From the NCBI GenBank assembly GCA_025917655.1, contig CP084619.1, positions 2,895,001-2,959,000 of the forward strand: a stretch of DNA of 64,000 bases, read 5' to 3'. The notes under the pieces are model-generated. The model was given only the letters and a program-made list of their open reading frames with translations, was not told the DNA's origin and did not search any database. Shown in pieces: positions 22,830 to 35,581 of this stretch. Every line of letters begins with the position of its first letter. Positions within the stretch are counted from its first letter, which is position 1. Source of the DNA: Chlorella sorokiniana (Eukaryota > Chlorophyta > Trebouxiophyceae > Chlorellales > Chlorellaceae). The translations under genes and the position numbers were made by a program.

Positions 22830-25300
22830 AGTATGTCTCTGCTTGAAGCTTTGGCGCCCCCAGCCTTCGGCTTTGCATGCAGTCAGCTGCAAGAATACCT
22901 AGCCGCTACGTTGGGAAGCATGGAGGGCTGATTGTCGTCCATCATGCTGCTGCCGCTGTGACGGACCATGAAAGGACAGCCAGTAAGGGGCCAGGCGTGT
23001 CTCGGGCAACGCCAATGTTTGTATTTTGTGTCATTATGCCACTTGTACCAGATCCAGCCGTAGAGAACGCTGCGATGGGAACGTGGGGTTCGCTCCCCCT
23101 ACACCCCTTGTCCTGTATGGTTGCAAGCCTTGAAACTCTGCCTCGGCATCAGCTTCTACGTACGCTAGCGGCGTGTAGGTTGCTAAACACCCATTGGCGT
23201 GCCGCTGTAGACGCCGCTGTGCGGCGGTGTCCACCTTTCGGTGCCCGCCCGGAGGTGCGTCTCCAAGAGGTTGCCGCCTGGTTTATTCGCCGGTTGACCC
23301 ACCATTGAATGCAGTGCAGGCCACCCTGCGTCGCTGGGTTCAGCTGAGGAGCGTCGAGTTGCACCACTGCCGCCTCACCGACACCGTGCTGAGTGCCTTG
23401 GCAGCCTGCCGATTCCTCAGCCAGCTTGCGCTGCACAGCTGCCAGCCGACATCCCCCACCTCTTCCAGCAGCTTGCCCAGCTGCCCCTCACGTGTCTCTG
23501 CTGTGAACTGGATGGCGACCCAGCCCCTGGGCTGTCGGTCGGCCCCTTGGCGGCATGCACCACACTAACGTCGCTGCACCTCTCCCAGTTCCACAGACAG
23601 GTGCGTGTACCACCCGGCATTGCGCAGCCCGGCTTGGCTTGCGCGTGGCTTGCTGATGGTCTCATGCACTGCCATTGCGAGTGTGCAGGACATTGCGGCT
23701 GACCTGGCGACGGTTGTTGCCGCCGCCCGCCGGTTGGTGCACCTTTCTCTGGACCGGGCGGTGCGCTGCACAGGTGACCGCCCCTTCTCACGCAAACAGG
23801 CCGCCGGCTCCCTTGCTGCCGCATTCCTTGCTTAAACAGGTCATAGAATGGACCCCTTGAATGGCGCCCCCCTGCTGCAGTGGCTCAGGCCCAGCAGCCG
23901 TTTGACATTGGCTGCGCTGTGCAGCTGACGTCGCTGGCGCTGCGCTGCTCCTTCACCGGCGACGACGACTTCTGCTGCCTCTTCTCGCAGTTCAGCAGCC
24001 TGCAGTGCCTGGACATCTCAGCCAGCCGCTGCCTGACCGACGACGGGCTGCGGGGCATCACCCGCCTGGCAGGCAGCCTGACGGCGCTGGCCCTGCAGGG
24101 CGGGCACGGCGTGTCACAGGACGGCGCCACGGCGCTCAGCCTGCTGCCCAACCTGCGGTCCCTGGACCTTGCGTACAGGTGCCGCCAGCTTATGATCTGC
24201 CCAACTGATGCTTATAGGATGGTGTGCCCACTGGGTCGCGTCTATCACTCATGAGACACCCCCCCTTTCCCCCTGCCGCGGCCGCAGCAACCAGATGAGC
24301 GGGCCGTCGCTGATCCCGCTGCTTGGGGGAGCGCTGGCGAAGCTCACGGCGCTTGACATCCGCGGCTGCCCTCGCGCCTGCGGCCCCGCGGCATTTCATC
24401 ATCTGTCAAGACTGACTGCCCTGCGCAGCCTGAGGTGAGACGAAGTTGTGTGTGTGTGTGTGTGGGGGAGAGGTGGGGGCGCAGGCGTGCGCGCACACGT
24501 GTGCGAGGGTGCACAGAGGGCGCGAGAGTTGCGGGGTCTGCTGCACTCGTTCCGCGCCTTCGCCATGCACCAGATCGGCTCAGGGGCAGCCAGTTTGCCG
24601 CCAGCGAGCCGTCGCCACCCCGCGCCTGCTTGTGACGCAGCGCCCAGGGCTGTGGGTTGGCCTCGGGCGCTGTGGCCACGCTGGCGGCCCTGACCTCCCT
24701 CACCCGCCTCGACCTGGCAGACAACCCGGGCCTGGCCAGCCTGCACGCCCTCACCGCCCTCGCCCGCCTGCGGGTGCTGGACGTGGGCGACTGCCAGCTG
24801 GCGGATGCGCACGTGGCCGGCCTGCTGGCCACCCTGCAGCTGCAAGAGGTGACAGTGGCGGCCAACCCACAGATGACAGGGGCGGCGCTGGAGGCGCTTG
24901 CGGCGGGGCCCTCGCGCTCCTCCCTGCGTGTGCTGTGCGCGAGCCAGTTGCGGGTGGCCGACGGCACCCTGGAGCCCCTGCTGCCGCTGGTGAGGAGCAC
25001 ATGTGTGAGGGTGGGTTGGGTAGCAGGGGCGGGTTTGCAGGGGCACGGGCGGGCCCCAGCGCGGGCGGCTGCTGAGGCGGCGCCGCTGCTTGCTTGGCTG
25101 GTCCGCAGATGAGCTCCCTGGAGGAGCTGGACATCTCCGGCAACCAAGCCCCGCTCAACCTGCAGTCCCTGTGTGACGCCGCCCTGGCCTCGCCGGCACT
25201 GCACACGCTCAAGTGCACCGCTGTGCAAGCAACTGGCCAGCCCTGCTGCGACGTGCGGGCCGGCATGTCGCCTTACTCGGTTGTCAACGTTGTGTGCTGA
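22830..25300 (+). CDS. Leucine-rich-repeat (RNI-like) protein
   Basis: Several exons encode LRR units of the ribonuclease-inhibitor/F-box style: ETLPRHQLLRTLAACRLLNT with HWRAAVDAAVRR (an F-box-like opening, about 23130-23220), RSVELHHCRLTDTVLSALAA, SLALRCSFTGDDDFCCLFSQ, QCLDISASRCLTDDGLRGIT, LRSLDLAYS, TALDIRGCPRACG, TRLDLADNPGLASLHALTAL, RVLDVGDCQLADAHVAGLLA and LEELDISGNQAPLNLQSLCD. The stop is at 25298-25300. The start is uncertain: an ATG at 22830 (MSLLEALAPPAFGFACSQ) is the best candidate, but its frame closes soon and needs a splice or a correction. LRR proteins of this kind often act in substrate recognition; nothing specific can be said. The 3' end lies 49 bp from HROB. Confidence 0.7.
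24447..24464 (+). repeat. (TG)9 microsatellite in an LRR-gene intron
   Basis: Uninterrupted TG dinucleotides follow the splice donor after the LRR block ending ALRSLR. Confidence 0.9.
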
Positions 25301-25349
25301 CATGTGGCTCTTGCAGTGCGGGGACAGCATGCCACGCAGCGGCTGTGCC

Positions 25350-25834
25350 TCAGTCGTCCAGGTCCAGCTCATCGGCCTCCCCAAACACCACCCCGCCTGC
25401 TGCCCACCTCTGCTGCTGCTGCTGCTGTGGAGGCTGCGGGTGGGCATGGTCGGGCCCAGCGCACTGCCGCTTGGCTGCCTGCCCGGGGGCCAAAGTGGGG
25501 AGGTGCTGCGCGCCGTGTGCGTTGGGTTGGCGGGTGGCCAGCGCGGGACGGCCCTGCTCAGAGGCAGGCGCCTGGCTGGGCTGGCTGGCAAAGGGGTCAA
25601 AGTCCACCTCCGCCAGCAGGCCCTGAAGCCAGCCGGCTGGCGCTGCACCCGCATTCGCCGAGGGCACGGGCCGAGGCAGCTGAGCCCTGCTTCCAGTGGT
25701 CGCGTCATCCTGACAGGCAGGGCGCGGCTGCGCGTGTCCAGACATGGCCGGCACGGAAAAGTTGATTGACTCGCTGGCCTGGGGCTGCTGCTGGAGGCGC
25801 ACAGCTGGCCGCACCGGCAGCGGGGGACCCATTC

Positions 25835-25882
<48 letters not shown>

Positions 25883-27017
25883 GGCCGGCTCCCGGCATGC
25901 CAGCACTCAAGGACGGCCAGGCAAAGCTGGGGCTGGGCGGCTGCTTCTGCTGCGCCGCTCTCTTCTGCTGGGGGCCCTGCTGCGCGTCTGGCAGAGGGTG
26001 GGGTGGCCTGCCTGCTGGCGCGGCTCCCAGCGATGGCCATGCAAAACTGGAGGCTGGAGCCGCTGGTGGCACAGCTGCTGCACCCGCCTGGTTCTCTGGC
26101 AAAGCAGGCAGCGGCAATGACCGTGGCAGCGCTGCGTGTGGCGCTGAACCGGGCGGATGTGGCGGAACGAGCGTCGCAGGCAGGCGGCAGGGCTGCTCCT
26201 GCGCTGCGGCTGGCCGGGAGCCGCCTGCGCTGGGCGCCACGACTTGCAGCACCGAGTCCAGCGCAATGCACAGGTGGTTCAGGCTGCAGGGTGGCGGCAT
26301 GCGCAGCACGGCGACGCGGCGGAGCATCACCACCGCGCCCGCTTCAAGCCAGGCTCGCCCTCCAGCACTGCCCTCGTCAGCGTGCCGCCGATGGAGCCGG
26401 TGGGGTCCTTGAGCCGCACAAACGCCTCTCCAGAGTAGCACGGCTTCACCGCCGCGACGACTGCAAGCAAGCGGTTCAGCCGACCGCTCTCCTGCATGTT
26501 GTTTGCCACGCGCACGGTGTTGCCCTTGAACGGCTCCTGCTCCTCTGCAGGTCGCGGCGCAGAAGAGCTGTAATGAAACACTGCCTGGCCGCGCACAACC
26601 CACAACATAACTTGCAGCACCCAGCAGGCCACCTGACACACACACCGTCGAAACCAGCAGCATCCACGTCCTGTAGCGCTTGTATCCAGGCAGGGGACTG
26701 AAAGTCTGGGTCGCCCTCCACAGTTGCAGGTGCAACCCCGCCGCTCAGCACGCCGCTCCCACCACCCACTGAAACAGCACTGGCGGCTGGTCGCGCAACA
26801 TTGAGGCGTCCCGCTGGACCAGGCAGGCTCCGCGGAGGGCGCTGCAAACGCGGGGAACAAGCGCCACGAAGTGATCATACCCATGAGGGTGCAGCTAAGG
26901 CCACCATTGTGAGTCAACAAGCATTGTCACCTCGGATGAAGCCGGAGCCGCCACAACATCCCCACTGGAAGGTTGCGGACCACGCGGCTCTCCCCAGTCT
27001 GCACCCCACCCGTCCAT
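25350..27017 (-). CDS. HROB: HROB-like homologous recombination OB-fold protein
   Basis: HROB (C17orf53/MCM8IP) recruits the MCM8-MCM9 helicase in recombination repair. ATG 27017 gives MDGWGADWGEPRGPQPS, with a donor at the end of that block. Exon 2 has PDFQSPAWIQALQDVDAAG. The OB-fold core then reads NRLLAVVAAVKPCYSGEAFV, RLKDPTGSIGGTLTRAVLEG (the DPTGxIxGT signature) and GAVVMLRRVAVLRMPPPCSL with HLCIALDSVLQVVAP. One base appears to be missing near 26345 between the last two blocks. The C-terminal part is Pro/Gln/Ala-rich with a 15-Gln run and two similar FAWPSLxA motifs (SSFAWPSLGAAP and PSFAWPSLSAGM), ending in an acidic EADELDLDD and a stop at 25350-25352. Assignment rests on the DPTG block and OB strand pattern; I am moderately sure. 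Confidence 0.68.
25836..25880 (+). repeat. (CTG)15 microsatellite encoding polyGln in HROB-like gene
   Basis: Fifteen CTG units read as 15 Gln codons on the minus strand, between LSAGMPGAGL and GMGPPLP. It is the second long pure CTG tract of the window. Confidence 0.95.
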
Positions 27018-27327
27018 ACGTGCGGTCGGTGTCAATGACGAAAGGCAAGGTGCAGCTGCATACGTCTGGAGCAAGCCGGCCAGTCGCCTCAATCAATCCA
27101 GCACATCAATCCATGTCGGCAGTGGCAGCATGCTTCACGCGCGATGTGCATGCTTAGTTTATCGCAAAGCTGATTTACATTATGCAGCGAGCAAGGAAGT
27201 CTTCGGATGCGAGAGAAGGGTAAACAAGGTGGGTCAGGGTGGCAAGCGTTTAGCGCGAGAGTAAGCAACACAAATGGCAAGCCGACAGGGTGGCACAAGC
27301 AGCCTCCGGCGCAGCAAGGGCTGCCCG
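27018..27327 (-). other. Myosin 3' region and HROB promoter
   Basis: The myosin stop and HROB start are 310 bp apart on the same strand. TGTAA on the minus strand (27179-27175, TTACA on plus) lies about 150 bp past the myosin stop and is a good polyadenylation signal. The rest must include the HROB promoter. Confidence 0.45.
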
Positions 27328-30300
27328 TCATGCAGCTGCTTGCAGCGCCATCTCCAGCTTCTTCTGCAGGAAACTGAAGGACGGCTGGTCCTTGAGCTGT
27401 CTCGGCACCGGTGTTTCCCCAAGCAGGTCCTGCAAGGGTGGATGCAACGTATGTGCATGAGCAAGGCAGGCAGGTCAAGGCCTGCAGCGCCCTGCTGGGC
27501 CTGCCCCTCGTATTTGAACGCCCACCCTGCGCCCCATCCATCCCCCAAACTGCCCCCCTCCACACACACACTCGCCTTGTCGTCCACCATGCGCTCCACG
27601 TCCGCCTGGCCGAAGGGGATGGCGCTGTCGTCGTCCAGCAGGAAGGAGTGGGAGGCGGCGTTGTGGCTGCTCTCCTGCATCGCGCGCTTCATCTGGGCCA
27701 GCACGTCGGGGCTCACCGTCTCCGTGTTGTACCTGCGCGGTGCCAACCGGATAGGCAGGAGGGTGGGCAGCGCGACAGGCAGGCACGCGCTGTGCAGGCA
27801 GCAGATCCCAAGGCTTGGTACAGTAGCGCCCGGCCACTTGCACCACTGCCCCTGCGTCATGACCCCTGCGCTCCTGCGCCCCCAGCGCCCCCTCCCCCTC
27901 GCCCACCTGTCGTCCCAGTACATGGTGGAGATGCGGTACAGCTGCTGCACCGACAGGTTCCCGCACAGGTCCTCGGTGATCTCCCGGAAGCTCTTGCGGT
28001 GCTTCTGGTGGATGACCAGGAAGGTGACGGCCTGGCGGATGTGGGACAGCGCGTTGAGGGACTCGCCCATCTGGGGGGGGAGTTGGGTGACAGCACAGCG
28101 ATGGGGCACAGCATCGCCCATCACCTCAAGTGAAAGGGCAGCTGGCCAGGCCATCCAGCTGCGGCAGGCCCCAGCCACTCGGCCTGCTCCTGTCCCTGCT
28201 CCTTGAATGCGTGCTCCTTCTCCTAACCGCCATCCCCCGCAAGGCTGCCCAGCATGTCTCCCCCCCCACCCCCCGCCACCCGCGCAGCGCCTCACCCACT
28301 CCTCGCCAGCGCCGGCAATCCACTGCTCCACCTCGCTGAGCCCCGCCTTGACGTACTCGCCGTTGGAGAAGGAGCAGCACTCGCGGCGCAGCAGCAGCTG
28401 GTTGAACAGCTGCACGTTGACAAAGGACAGCAGCTGCTCAAACAGCTTCTGCACCAGGAAGGGCGGCACGTGGCTCTCCCGCAGCGTGGCCAGCAGCGTG
28501 TCAAACACGCGCAAAATGTTGCCCCAATGCGGGGACAGGCCGCCGTCCGCGCTGGCCCCTGCCGCCGAGCCGCGCGACGTGCCGGGCGTGCCAGGCGTGC
28601 CCGGCTGCGCCTCCGCGCTGGCCGCCGCCGCCGCCGCCGCTGCGCCGCTGGTGGTCCGGCGTGCGCCGCGTGCGCCGGGCTGGCGCGGCGCATGGATGCA
28701 GGCGGCCAGCTGCGGCGTGATCTCCCTCTTCACGTTGTCACGCAGCATGGGGAAGATCTTCTGCACAAACGCGTCCAGCTGCTGCTTGAACAGCAGCGCC
28801 GGGTACTTGGCCTCCACCTGCAGCGGCCGGGCGGCGACGGCGAGCGCCAGCAGCCGGTGAGACAGCCCTGCCTGCCTCCCGGCTGCCAGCCCGGTGCGCA
28901 GGGCGGCAGCAGCGCTGCAGAGCGGCCCAGGAGCAGCACAGCGGGGCATGCAGGCGGGGCACCTGGCGCAGGCCGCCATGCGCGCCGCCGTGGATGGAGG
29001 CCTCGCCGCCCGCGGGGAGCCGCCGCCATAGCCGGTGCGGGAGAAGAAGGAGGTGAAGCTGCTCTTGCTGTTGCCAAACAGGCCGCGCGTCACCTGCGCG
29101 GGCGGGGGCCAGCCGCGCACCAAGCCGGCTGAGCATCAGGGGGAGCCCCAGGCGCGTGAAGCGTGCGGGGAGCCGCCTGCGCGCCCCCCGCCCCACACAC
29201 ACCTGCTGCCCCGAGGCCTTGATGCGCGCCGCGTAGCCGCCGCCGCTGGCGGGCTTGACGTGCTTCTGCATGAGGTACAGCAGCGTGACGGTGTTGGACA
29301 GCCAGTAGGCCAGGTGCTGGTTGCTCTCCTGGTGCGCCTCCACCTGCGGCACAAGGGGGGTTCATCAAGGGGGCCCATGCAACAAGGCATGCGCAGCAAA
29401 GGAACTCGAGGCCTGCGCCCCTTTGCCGCCCACACCTGCACGGCCACACGCGCGCACCCGCAACCAGCCCCAACTTCCCACCTGGGAGCCCATGGTGGCG
29501 ATGATGCGGTCGAAGAGCGGCGTGCGGTCCGCCTGGAACGTCTTCCACTGCAGGCAGCAGCGGAAGACGACCACCGCCGCCACGGGGCGCCCGCCGTGGA
29601 AGCCCAGGTTCGCCGATGGCGGCCAGCAGCTTCTCCTGGTCCGCGGTGCGCTGCTCCCGCAGCAGCGCCTGCTGCTTGGCGTACAGCTCGCGCTGGCGCC
29701 GGTCCATCTCCGACAGGGGCTCCGAGGAGGGGGGCCGCCTGCTGCAGAGGGAGGGTTCATGCCAGTGGGCAACCACGCTGAAGCTTGAGCCAGCGGCGCA
29801 GCTAAACACAAACACAAGCAGCTGGTCTGCTGGCTGCACAGACGTGGCGGGAGCGACCGCCGCGGCTCACCCAGGGGTGTGGCCAGGGGCGTGCCCTCCC
29901 GTCCCGGTGATGCGCCCGGGATCTGCTGCATGAAGCGGCGCATGCGGTCGTACACGCCCTCCTCGGCGGCGCCAGCGCCCGCGGGCGGCGGGGTCACCAT
30001 GCCCGGGCGTTGCCGCGGCTGCGGCCGTCCGGCGGCGGCGGCGGCGCCAGCTGCCGGCAGCAGCCGCCCGCCTCCACCTCCTCCTGCACCTGCTTCAGCT
30101 TGGCCTCCAGCATGAGGGCCTCCTCGCGCGCCGCGTTGCGCTGCCCCACCGCGTTGTTCAGCCGCTTGAGCAGGTCCTCGCGCTCCGCAGCCGCCTTGGA
30201 CTGCGGCGCGGATGGGGGGGGGGGGCACAGCGTGGGCCGCCCAGATGTAGACCCAGATGTAGACCACAGCACGCGGCACAGGAAGGAGGGGCGCTCGCCG

Positions 30301-33300
30301 GGCCGGCACGGCGGCCCGCCCACCTCCAGCTCGCTCTTCTGGCGCTCCAATGCCGTCACCCGGCCCCGCAGCCCCTCCACCTCCGCGCCCAGCTGCTGCC
30401 GCTCCACCGCTGCGCTCTGCGTGCTGGCCGCCAGCTGCTGCCGCGCCGCCGCCAGCTCCGCCTCCGCGGCCTGCCGCCGCGCAGCCTCGGCCGCCATGGC
30501 CGCCGCGCTGCTGGCCGCCGCCGCCGCCGCCTTCTGCTCCAGCGAACCCTGCAGCTCCCTGACCTGGGCCTCGGCCGCCTCGCGCTGCGTCCTCTCCTCC
30601 TGCAGCGAGGAGAGGGAGCAGCAGCGGCCGGGCGTGAGTGGGCTGCCAGCATCAGGAGGGCCTTGAAGGGGAGCCGCCCTTTGAATCCACGCTTGCTTGG
30701 CAGGGCGCTGAGCAGGGTGCCAAGAAATGCAGCGCACGCGGCCCCTCCCCACCTACCCCGCTTTACCCCCGCCCTCCCCATGCCCACCTTCATCTGCTGG
30801 CGCAGCTCGTTGCGCTGGTTCTGCACCGTCTCCAGCACGTTCTGCACCTCCCGCAGCTTCACCTCCAGCGCCTGCTTGTCCTGCAGCAGGCGCCCCGCCT
30901 CCCGCGCCTCGGTGCGCCGCCGCCGCAGCTCGCGCCGCGCGCACTTGCCGCGCCAGAGTGTCTGCGAATGGAAATCGGGGGTGGGGTGAGTGGGGGCAAG
31001 GGGCACAGCAGCGTCCAGATGGGCAGTTTCTGGCACCAGCCGGGCCAGGCAGCGCGCAGCCAGGCGCCCACCTGCGCCGCCACCACCCCCGGCGGTACCG
31101 CAGGTACGACGCCTGCGCGCGGTGCCGCCGCCACTGGCTCTGGATGACCAGCGCGGCGTGGTGCTGCTTGATGTCCCGGGCGGCCAGGCGGGCGCGCCAG
31201 CCGCGGTACGCAGCCTGCACCGCCAGCGTCGCACGCAGCGTCGCCAGGAAGGCGGTGCGCGCGCGCCAGCGGCGCACGTACGCCTGGATGAGCGTGGCCG
31301 CGCGCTGGCGCCGCAGGCTGCGGGCCAGGCTGCGCGCCGCCATGCCGCGCGCGGCGGCCTGCAGCGTGAGCACCGCGCGGCGCGTGGCGGCGTAGCGCCT
31401 GCGGGCCAGGTGGCCCCGCACGTGGCGCTGGATCGCTGCGGCCGCTTCGTGCTGCACCTCCATCTTGCGCTTGTCCAGCTCGGCCATCTTGCCGGCACGC
31501 AGGAACACCTGCAGCATGAGCAGGGTGGGGGTGCTTGCCGGCCACGCGCTGCGCTGCCTGCTGGGCAGCAGTGGGGCCTTGACCGCAACTGTGCGCTGCG
31601 ACAGCCACGCCAGGCATCCTGGTGCATAGCATGCTGGCCATCCAGCTGCCCCCACCCCCTTCTCTCCCCTTGCTCCATGCGCCGCGCCCACCTTGGACTT
31701 GCCCAGCTGCCAGCCCTGGTCCCCCAGCACCGCCCTCAGCACGCCGCGCACGTACTCGCGGTCGTCGGCCGCCGCCGCCGCGTCCAGGCCCAGCATCCAG
31801 AAGTGGTCGATGAAGTCCAGGAAGGGCAGCTTGGTGGGGTAGCCCGCACACGAGATGCGCACCGCCTCCAGCACGCCGCCGCAGCGCAGCTGCACGCCGC
31901 GCAGAGGGCAGGCGCAGTGAGGACGGCGGCCAGTCAGAGGCGAGGCGAAGGCACGCGGTGGCGGCGCGGCATGGTGAGCTCATGGGCACGGCAGGTGAAC
32001 ACCGCGGGCGGAGCAGATGCGGCTGCCCCATGCAGCCCCGGCGCGCGCGCACGCGTGCTGGCAGCCCCGTCGGCGTTGCCGCGGCGGGCGCACCTGGTGC
32101 AGCACGTTCATGTTCTCAAAGTCCATGGGCCGGTTGAAGGAGTTGGGCTTGATGCAGCGGATGTAGTGGGGCTCCATGCGGTGCAGCGCCTCCATCAGCT
32201 CGCCCAGCTGGCGCTTGAAGCGGGAGCCCACCGAGGAGAAGCGGTAGGCGGAGAGGGAGGCGCCCCTGCCGCCGCCCTTGCCGCCCGGCTCGCCGCCGTC
32301 GGCGTCGGGGGAAGAGCGCGCGCACAAAGTCGTGGCACGAGGCCCCCAGCAGCGCCTGGTGCTCCGCCACCACAAAGTCGCGGTTCTTCACCAGGAAGTT
32401 GTCAGTCTTGTACGTGACGGCGCCTGGGGGCAGGAAGGGGCGGCGTGTCGGCGGGCCAGCCGGGAGCCGGCAGGCGCACCGCACAGCGTCGCTGCGGCCC
32501 CGCCTTGTCCCCCCCGCAGCAGCCGCCGCTTGCCTGCGTAGTGGTCGATGGTGAAGTCGGTGCGCGACAGCTTGGGCTTGAGAAGCGGCGGCTGTCGGCC
32601 ACGCTGGGGGCGCCGTACAGCTTGGTGGCAAAGTCCTCGTGGGTGGCCTGCGCGCGGGGGCGGCGGGAGGCGGCGACGCTGCTGGGCGCGCCACGCACTG
32701 CACTGTCGCCTGGGCAGGGTGCGCAGCGCTCCACTGCACATGCTGCCCTCCCAAAGAGGCTGCTGCTGCTTGTTTGCCGAGCGCTGCTGCCGTCAGGCTG
32801 CCCACCACTGCCTCCTTCCGCACCCACCCTCCCTGCCGCAGCAAGAGCACACGCCGCACCTTTGGGAAGCGGCAGCTCTCGTCCAGCAGGTCCAGTATGC
32901 CCATGCGCGCCTCAATCAGGTCCAGCACATCCTGGTTGTCCACAAACTCGATGTAGCTCCACTCAATCGCCTCCCGCTCGTACTCGGCCTGCAACGCACA
33001 CACACCGCACCACGACGTGGGCGCCAGCCGAGCAACAGGCCCGCGGCGGCGGCGGGGTGCGCCCCCTGCGGCCCCACCGCACGCCCCACCTGCTCCATCT
33101 TGAACACGTGCTGGTTGAAGTGCTGCTGCAGCTTCTCGTTGGCCAGGTTGATGCAGAACTGCTCAAAGTCGTTCTCCTGGAACTGCTCAAAGCCTGCAGC
33201 GCGGCGCGGCGTCGGCGCAGGGGGCTCGCTCAGCCCAGCAGAGGCAGGCATGCCGCCGTTTGCTGAATCGTGCGCGGGAAAGAGCAGCGCAGATAAGAGC

Positions 33301-35581
33301 ATGAGCCCGTCCCCCCCCAGGAAGCCCCCCACCCCCCCCCCCCCCTACCGTAGATGTCCAGCACGCCGATGAGGCTGGCGGCGCCCGCGTCCTGCCCGAT
33401 GGCGGTGTTGATCTTCTCCACCAGCCAGTCGAACATGCGGGAGTAGATGGTCTTGGCCAGGGAGTCGCGGTTGTCCGCCGCCGCCTTGACGTCGATGGGC
33501 GACACGATGGCGCCGTCGGGCGTGTGCCGCGTGCGGGTGGTCAGCGCCTTGCGCAGCCCCTCCCCCTCCACGCCCAGCAGCGCGGCAGCCGCCTCCAGGT
33601 GCTCCTCGGCCGCGGGCTGCACCGCCGAGGCGTCGGCGCCGTCGGCCGCGCTGTCGGCAAAGGTGACGTTACCCAGGTGCAGCACTGCGGCCACGCAGCG
33701 GAACACGGCGTCCTGCTCGCCCTCCGGGATGCCCACCACGCCCATGGAGCGCCGCGTGCGCCGGTACTCCTCCGCGTTGCTCACACCGCGCAGGTCGAAG
33801 CAGGCCGACTGGTTGAGGTAGCGGAACTGCTTGGCGGGCTTGAGGCGCAGCGCGGCACGCTCAGCCTCGCTGGCGCCGTCGCACAGCTGCGGGGGTGGGT
33901 GGGTGGGCGGGGGAAGGGGAGACGGCGCTGGGAAGCCAGGTGGCCAGCAGTGCCAGCGGGCACCAGCTGGCGGCTCCAGGGCCGCAGCCCTCCCACCGCT
34001 CTCCATCGCTCAGCCCCCTGGCCCACAACCAGAGAGCTGGCCGTCGGCGCCCACCGACCGCCGCCGCCCCTTCACCTGGTAGAAGACGTGGTAGTTGCGC
34101 TCGGGGTCGTTCAGGCTCACCACGCGCGACCGCTCCAGCAGGTAGGTGCGGATGGCGGCACCTGAGGGCAGGCATGGGCAGCAGGGGGAGCGCAGCAAGG
34201 CGTGGCTGGTCGCCATCGTGCCCATGCCGATGCAGCCCTGGTGCCGGGGTGCTGGGATGAGCGGCAGGAGCAGCAAGCAGCCCGGCTGGCCTACGTGTCT
34301 GCAGCCGGGTGCCCCACCCACGCGTCGCCCCACCTGAGATGCGCCCTGTGCGTTGAACTGGATCTCGGTGAACTTGCCGAAGCGTGAGGAGTTGTCGTTG
34401 CGCACCGTCTTGGCGTTGCCAAAGGCCTCCAGCAGCGGGTTGCTCTCCAGCACCTGCTGCTCCACGCTGCGCCCGCCGCCGCGCTGGCCGCCACCGTCCT
34501 TGTACCCCCCATCCATGCCAGGTACTGCATCAGCAGCTTGCTCGTCTCCGTCTTGCCCGCGCCCGACTCGCCGCTCACCTGCAGCGCAGCAGAGTCGCGC
34601 GCTGGCGTGTCAGCGGCATGGCAGCCAGGAGGCACGCATGCCGGGAGTACCCCGCTGCGAACAACAAGACGGCGCAGTGCCGGCACATGCACGCTGGTTG
34701 CTGGGGCGCAGCCCGGCAGCCGCGCACGCTCACCAGGATGGACTGGCTCCTGCCCTCCTTGCGCATCTGGCGGTACGACTCGTCGGCAATGGCGTACACG
34801 TGCGGGGACAGCTCCCCCAGGTTCAACCCCGGTATTGCTCCATCATGTGCAGGCCGTAAAGGTGCGGCATGGGCGCAAACGGGTTGACGGCGATGAGGAT
34901 GGAGCCGGTGTAGGTGTAGATGTCGTCCGTCTGGTACCGCACCTTCAGGTTCCACAGTACGCTGGGCTCGTTCAGGTACGACATGGTGGTCATGTCCTGC
35001 GGCACGCGGAAGCAAGCACGGCGTGTGATTGGCGGCAGCAGCCTCCCCAACAGCCCAGGCCTGGCAGGTAGGCACAGTCCCGGCAGGCGGCCTGCTCAAA
35101 GATACGGGCTCAGGTGCGCTGCCTCTTTGCCCGTGTGCTTAACCCCTCTTGCCAACATGTCTGCGCGGCTTGAGCTTGGTGAGGGCTGGGCTGACCGCTG
35201 GTCTGCTGAGCTGCCGGCCCAGCTGCACAGTTTGATGGTCTAGGCTGCATTCCACAATGTGCGGGCTGGCATCCTGCATGCTATCAATGCACCAGGGTTC
35301 CCCCAGACAACACACATTGCGGACCAGGCAACCAGGTGCCACCAACCGCCGCGCCTCACCTCCACACCCGCCGCCGAACTGTTCTGCAACGGGATGTCGC
35401 TGGCGGCGCACTCCCGCTCCTCCCCGTCCTCTAAGCGCACCCTGAGGCGAGGCCCACTCATCGAGACCACCTCGCCGCGCAGCCAGTCCCCGCTGCCGCT
35501 GGCTTGGCGCCATACCCAGACGCGACTACCTACGGCGTGAAGGGCCGAGCCCTCCGGCTCTTGGCTGCTCCCTTTGCCCAT
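27328..35581 (-). CDS. Class XI unconventional myosin heavy chain
   Basis: Actin motor for organelle and vesicle transport. ATG 35581 opens the SH3-like N-terminal domain ([20 protein letters not shown]). The motor follows: [37 protein letters not shown]-loop [20 protein letters not shown] (near 34560), switch [17 protein letters not shown] (near 34400), switch II VLDIYG + FEQF (near 33355/33190), [35 protein letters not shown]. Six IQ motifs lie at about 31470-30950 (e.g. [19 protein letters not shown] + [12 protein letters not shown]). A coiled coil follows ([17 protein letters not shown] and others), then the cargo-binding DIL domain (28800-27330; [56 protein letters not shown]). The DIL tail distinguishes it from class VIII. 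TGA is at 27328-27330. Homopolymer slips occur at 31086-31090, 34505-34510, 34827-34830 and near 32310. Confidence 0.94.
33332..33345 (+). repeat. C14 homopolymer in a myosin intron
   Basis: A run of 14 C residues, preceded by further C runs from 33311, lies beside the exon ending in switch II. Its length is uncertain. Confidence 0.8.

Noticed and set aside
22877-23308. Single-exon protein starting MQSAARIPSRYVGKHGG
   Set aside because: Only its second half (ETLPRHQLLRTLAACRLL) looks coding and it fits as an exon of the LRR gene; the first half is probably intron or leader.
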